Origin: Alphaproteobacteria bacterium
Lineage (GTDB): Bacteria; Pseudomonadota; Alphaproteobacteria; Micropepsales; Micropepsaceae
Length of the DNA stretch: 7,646 nt
Direction of reading: 5' to 3'
Assembly (NCBI GenBank): GCA_003451645.1
Contig: DMER01000034.1
Span: 15,935-23,580, forward strand
Under the pieces are notes generated by a model that searched no databases, was not told the DNA's origin, and saw nothing but the letters and a program-made list of their open reading frames with translations. Position 1 is the stretch's first letter. Every line of letters begins with the position of its first letter. The translations under genes were made by a program, and so were the position numbers. This document shows, one piece after another, positions 6,851-7,646 of this stretch.

Positions 6851-6866
6851 GATCCGCATGCGGATC
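6851..6866. repeat. 16-bp perfect palindrome between the fasciclin and DUF4169 genes
   Basis: GATCCGCATGCGGATC is a perfect dyad in the 240-base divergent intergenic region, about 137 bases from the fasciclin start and 88 from the DUF4169 start. The length and non-coding location suggest a regulator binding site. The regulator is not identified. Confidence 0.5.
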
Positions 6867-6887
6867 AGCTGATGTTACCCTACTTCG

Positions 6888-6909
6888 CGTTCACACATTT
6901 ATGTGAACG
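6888..6909. promoter_or_regulatory. Inverted repeat CGTTCACA-N6-TGTGAACG ahead of the DUF4169 gene
   Basis: Two 8-base arms, CGTTCACA (6888-6895) and TGTGAACG (6902-6909), flank a six-base centre. A candidate -10, TACGAT, lies at 6922-6927, while the matching -35 position (around 6899-6904) has no consensus and falls inside the repeat. This is the layout expected for a regulator-dependent promoter. The arms are in the opposite orientation to a CRP site (TGTGA-N6-TCACA), so CRP is not suggested. Confidence 0.45.
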
Positions 6910-6954
6910 AGAACGAGATGGTACGATTTTCACGCCTCGAGGATTCAACCGGTC

Positions 6955-7179
6955 ATGGCCGAGATCGTCAATTTGCGTAGAGTCCGGAAGGCAAAGTCAC
7001 GCGCGGCAAAGCAGGATGAAGCCGCCGCCAATCGGATCAAATTTGGGCAATCGAAGGCGGTTGCACAGCTGGAGACTGCGCGGCGCACGCAGGGCGAACG
7101 CATTCTTGACAATGCAAAGATTGAACAATTGAGCCCTTTGCCGCGAAATACTGAGGACAAGTCCACCGATAATGCGTGA
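6955..7179 (+). CDS. DUF4169 family protein
   Basis: A 74-residue, strongly charged, mostly helical small protein. The opening MAEIVNLRRVRKAKSRA, then AAANRIKFGQSK and a Q/R-rich helix, is the DUF4169 pattern found in alphaproteobacteria. The function is unknown; no catalytic residues, membrane segment or signal are visible. The basic helix could bind nucleic acid or protein, which is speculation. A GAGGA lies about 11 bases before the ATG, slightly far for a ribosome binding site, but the family start matches exactly. In many relatives genes of this family sit beside the RHH and fumC/sspB genes; here the fasciclin gene lies between. The helicase gene follows after 32 bases on the same strand. 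Confidence 0.88.
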   Translation: MAEIVNLRRVRKAKSRAAKQDEAAANRIKFGQSKAVAQLETARRTQGERILDNAKIEQLSPLPRNTEDKSTDNA

Positions 7180-7211
7180 CCGATTGCGGGGTACGACATT
7201 ATCCTGCGGCC

Positions 7212-7646
7212 ATGACGCAAAACCTGCACAAGAATTTTGACGACCCTTACGCACTCTCCGCGCCAGAGGCAAAGGCGGGACCCGCCTATCTCAAGGGCCT
7301 AAATGACGAACAACGCGAGGCGGTTCTCACCGCCGATGGACCTGTGCTCATTCTAGCGGGCGCTGGCACTGGCAAGACCAGGGTGCTCACCACGCGACTA
7401 GCACATCTGATCGCCAGCCAGCGGGCCCGGGCTTCAGAGGTATTGGCCGTCACTTTTACGAACAAGGCCGCGCGTGAGATGATTGAGCGCACTGGGGCAC
7501 TCATTGGCCGCGCAGTCGCGGGGATGCCTTGGCTTGGAACGTTTCACTCGATAGGCGCCAAGATCTTGCGCAGCCATGCTGAGCTTGTTGGCCTCAAGTC
7601 CAATTTCACGATTCTCGACGATGACGATCAGCTGCGCCTGCTAAAG
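7212..7646 (+). CDS. uvrD: UvrD/PcrA-type ATP-dependent DNA helicase (3' partial)
   Basis: The first 145 codons of a superfamily 1A 3'-5' DNA helicase, acting in repair and in clearing proteins from DNA. The Q-motif region GLNDEQREAV is at 29-38, Walker A AGAGTGKTR at 49-57, motif Ia VTFTNKAAREM at 80-90, and the LGTFHSIGAKILR motif at 108-120. The frame is open to the last base of the window; a complete member would be roughly 700-800 residues. The ATG at 7212 is the first plausible start and gives about 28 residues before the Q motif, normal for the family; the ribosome binding site is poor. A UvrD/PcrA rather than Rep assignment rests on overall similarity and is not decisive from this part. 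Confidence 0.94.
   Translation, partial: MTQNLHKNFDDPYALSAPEAKAGPAYLKGLNDEQREAVLTADGPVLILAGAGTGKTRVLTTRLAHLIASQRARASEVLAVTFTNKAAREMIERTGALIGRAVAGMPWLGTFHSIGAKILRSHAELVGLKSNFTILDDDDQLRLLK

Noticed and set aside
6889..6908. CRP/FNR-type site ahead of the DUF4169 gene
   Set aside because: The arms read TCACA-N6-TGTGA, the reverse of the CRP order, and do not match the FNR consensus.
6905..6916. LexA box of the GAAC-N7-GAAC type near the DUF4169/uvrD genes
   Set aside because: The two GAAC words are only two bases apart (tandem GAACGA), not the seven-base spacing of the alphaproteobacterial SOS box.

Overview
The window looks like ordinary chromosome of an alphaproteobacterium. The support is the SspB protein of the alphaproteobacterial type (tail ending [10 protein letters not shown]), a DUF4169 protein (MAEIVNLRR start), a ribbon-helix-helix protein of the RHH_4 kind next to fumC, and an lpxK-acyltransferase pair of lipid A genes. 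The sequence alone does not fix the genus. All genes share a similar moderately high GC and codon style, and no insertion sequence, tRNA, rRNA, CRISPR array or phage gene was seen.

Layout. 2-1866 (+): the end of a lipid A operon, with lpxK (5' truncated by the window) overlapping a lauroyl/myristoyl acyltransferase of the LpxL/HtrB family by ATGA. 1867-2112: a gap of about 250 bases holding a doubtful 43-codon reading frame and a promoter-like sequence. 2113-3803 (-): a two-gene unit made of a Tat-exported Acg-like nitroreductase and, downstream of it, a MarR regulator. Its promoter carries a perfect 18-bp palindrome between the -35 and -10 boxes, which is the best regulatory signal in the window. 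3941-6203 (+): sspB (ClpXP adaptor), fumC (class II fumarase) and a small RHH DNA-binding protein whose GTG start overlaps the fumC stop. 6220-6714 (-): a secreted single-domain fasciclin (FAS1) protein, convergent with the RHH gene; its likely intrinsic terminator lies inside the RHH coding sequence. 6715-6954: a divergent regulatory region with three inverted repeats. 6955-7179 (+): DUF4169. 7212-7646 (+): the N-terminal 145 codons of a UvrD/PcrA helicase, running off the window.

How it fits together. lpxK and the acyltransferase act in consecutive late steps of lipid A assembly. The MarR/nitroreductase pair looks like a self-contained, probably autoregulated stress or xenobiotic-response unit. 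sspB, fumC, RHH and DUF4169 are, from general knowledge, often neighbours in alphaproteobacteria; here the fasciclin gene sits inside that group. No clearly new multi-gene system is visible. The points most worth following are the operator-in-promoter, the terminator embedded in a coding sequence, and the palindromes ahead of the DUF4169 gene.
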